Source: Mucilaginibacter terrae
Lineage (GTDB): Bacteria > Bacteroidota > Bacteroidia > Sphingobacteriales > Sphingobacteriaceae
NCBI RefSeq assembly: GCF_031951985.1
Contig: NZ_JAVLVU010000001.1
Coordinates: forward strand, 434,001 to 498,000
Direction of reading: 5' to 3'
DNA: 64,000 nucleotides
Positions 63,487-64,000 of the stretch are shown piece after piece. Both the position numbers and the translations under genes were made by a program. Position 1 is the stretch's first letter. Each line of letters begins with the position of its first letter. Under the pieces are notes generated by a model that saw only the letters and a list, made by a program, of their open reading frames with translations, did not search any database and was not told the origin of the DNA.

Positions 63487-64000
63487 TACAAGGGCTTGTT
63501 AATAGGTATGGTAAAATTGAACACTGAACCTTTTCCTTCATCACTCTCTACCCACAATGTGCCCTTATGCTCTTTAACTATTTGGTTGCTTACATACAGG
63601 CCAACGCCCACGCCCGGAAACTTTTCGGTAGTGTGCTCTGCACGGTAAAACCTTTCAAAAATTTTCTTCTGATCATCGGCATTAATACCAATGCCTTTAT
63701 CAGTTATGGAAACCTTAATATATTCGCCGGTTTTGCCTACATAAATCATTACCTCGTTAGCAGCAGGGGAGTATTTAACGGCATTACTTAATAAATTAAT
63801 CAGTACCTGCTCTAACCGGCCAAAATCGGCATTAACAAAGGTGTGGCATTTACTTGCAATATTTAATTGGTGAGTTTTGGTAGTTACCTGAACGCCTTTT
63901 ACAGCATCTTCTACCAATTCATCAAAATTAAATGAGGTATAATGAAATTCTACTTTCCCTGATTGTATTTTGGAAACGTCAAGCAGGTCATTAATCAATC
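63486..64000 (-). CDS. Sensor histidine kinase, C-terminal part (cut by window end)
   Basis: The frame is open to the end of the window; about 170 C-terminal residues are seen. They begin in the second helix of HisKA (INDLLDVSKIQSGKVEF) and include the complete HATPase domain: N box LINLLSNAVKYS, G1 ITDKGIGIN, and GVGVGLYVSNQIV, ending with GKGSVFNFTIPI. The phospho-His and the sensor lie outside. It is coupled to the stand-alone receiver by a TAATG overlap. Confidence 0.92.
   Translation of the reverse strand, partial: LINDLLDVSKIQSGKVEFHYTSFNFDELVEDAVKGVQVTTKTHQLNIASKCHTFVNADFGRLEQVLINLLSNAVKYSPAANEVMIYVGKTGEYIKVSITDKGIGINADDQKKIFERFYRAEHTTEKFPGVGVGLYVSNQIVKEHKGTLWVESDEGKGSVFNFTIPINKPL

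Overview
The window looks like a chromosome segment of a Bacteroidetes bacterium, most likely a Sphingobacteriaceae member such as Mucilaginibacter or Pedobacter. The evidence is a SusC/SusD pair, a one-piece hybrid two-component regulator, CRTAC1-type FG-GAP lipoproteins, a CzcA-TolC fusion, a LuxR-class response regulator remnant, and several promoters of the Bacteroidetes type (-33 TTG, 19-20 bp, -7 TAnnTTTG). Genus assignment is inference from gene style only.

Region 1 (1-11703) is visibly more GC-rich than the second half of the window. It holds three aldo/keto reductases (the first cut by the window edge, the first two tandem paralogues), a lipoprotein with a zinc-peptidase motif, and an AraC regulator divergent from a tight oxidoreductase operon: GMC oxidoreductase, aldehyde dehydrogenase, a membrane-anchored ABM-like protein, a metallo-beta-lactamase-fold hydrolase and two tandem pirins. 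Together these look like oxidation of an alcohol to aldehyde to acid, plus redox and detoxification functions.

Region 2 (11704-27450) is a mosaic with many broken genes: a regulator that lost its 5' end exactly at the stop codon of the second pirin, two gene fragments meeting near 12840, a TonB-dependent receptor with one frameshift beside an intact PepSY protein, a multiply frameshifted LuxR response regulator, a DinB-fold fragment with an in-frame stop, a DAC-like remnant and a tRNA-like element with an intact 3' half and a strong terminator. Set inside this decay is a DNA-repair core: an AlkB operon on the minus strand, divergent from a five-gene operon of two unknown proteins, ImuA, ImuB and DnaE2. 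Both promoters carry a similar palindrome (CTAATAATATTAG and CTAATAAATTTAG), which suggests a shared damage-responsive regulator. The dnaE2 reading frame itself has a one-base insertion near its 3' end.

Region 3 (27600-31260) is ordinary: a SnoaL-like protein, an SDR oxidoreductase divergent from an HxlR regulator, a DEAD-box helicase and a one-domain DUF1456 protein.

Region 4 (31259-53069) is a glycan-utilisation-like locus: SusC, SusD, two CRTAC1/ASPIC FG-GAP lipoproteins, a vanadium-haloperoxidase/PAP2-like lipoprotein, a hybrid two-component system, a GH3 beta-glucosidase and a GH31 enzyme. The GH3+GH31 pair would fit xyloglucan-type oligosaccharides, but no endo-acting enzyme is present and the role of the FG-GAP and haloperoxidase-like proteins is open. 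Long hairpins punctuate the locus.

Region 5 (53070-64000) has a gene-poor stretch with a receptor remnant, then a heavy-metal efflux operon (small leader protein, CzcA fused to TolC, CzcB), a multi-PAS histidine kinase, a DUF892 ferritin-like protein, two stand-alone receiver proteins and the C-terminal part of another histidine kinase that runs off the window.
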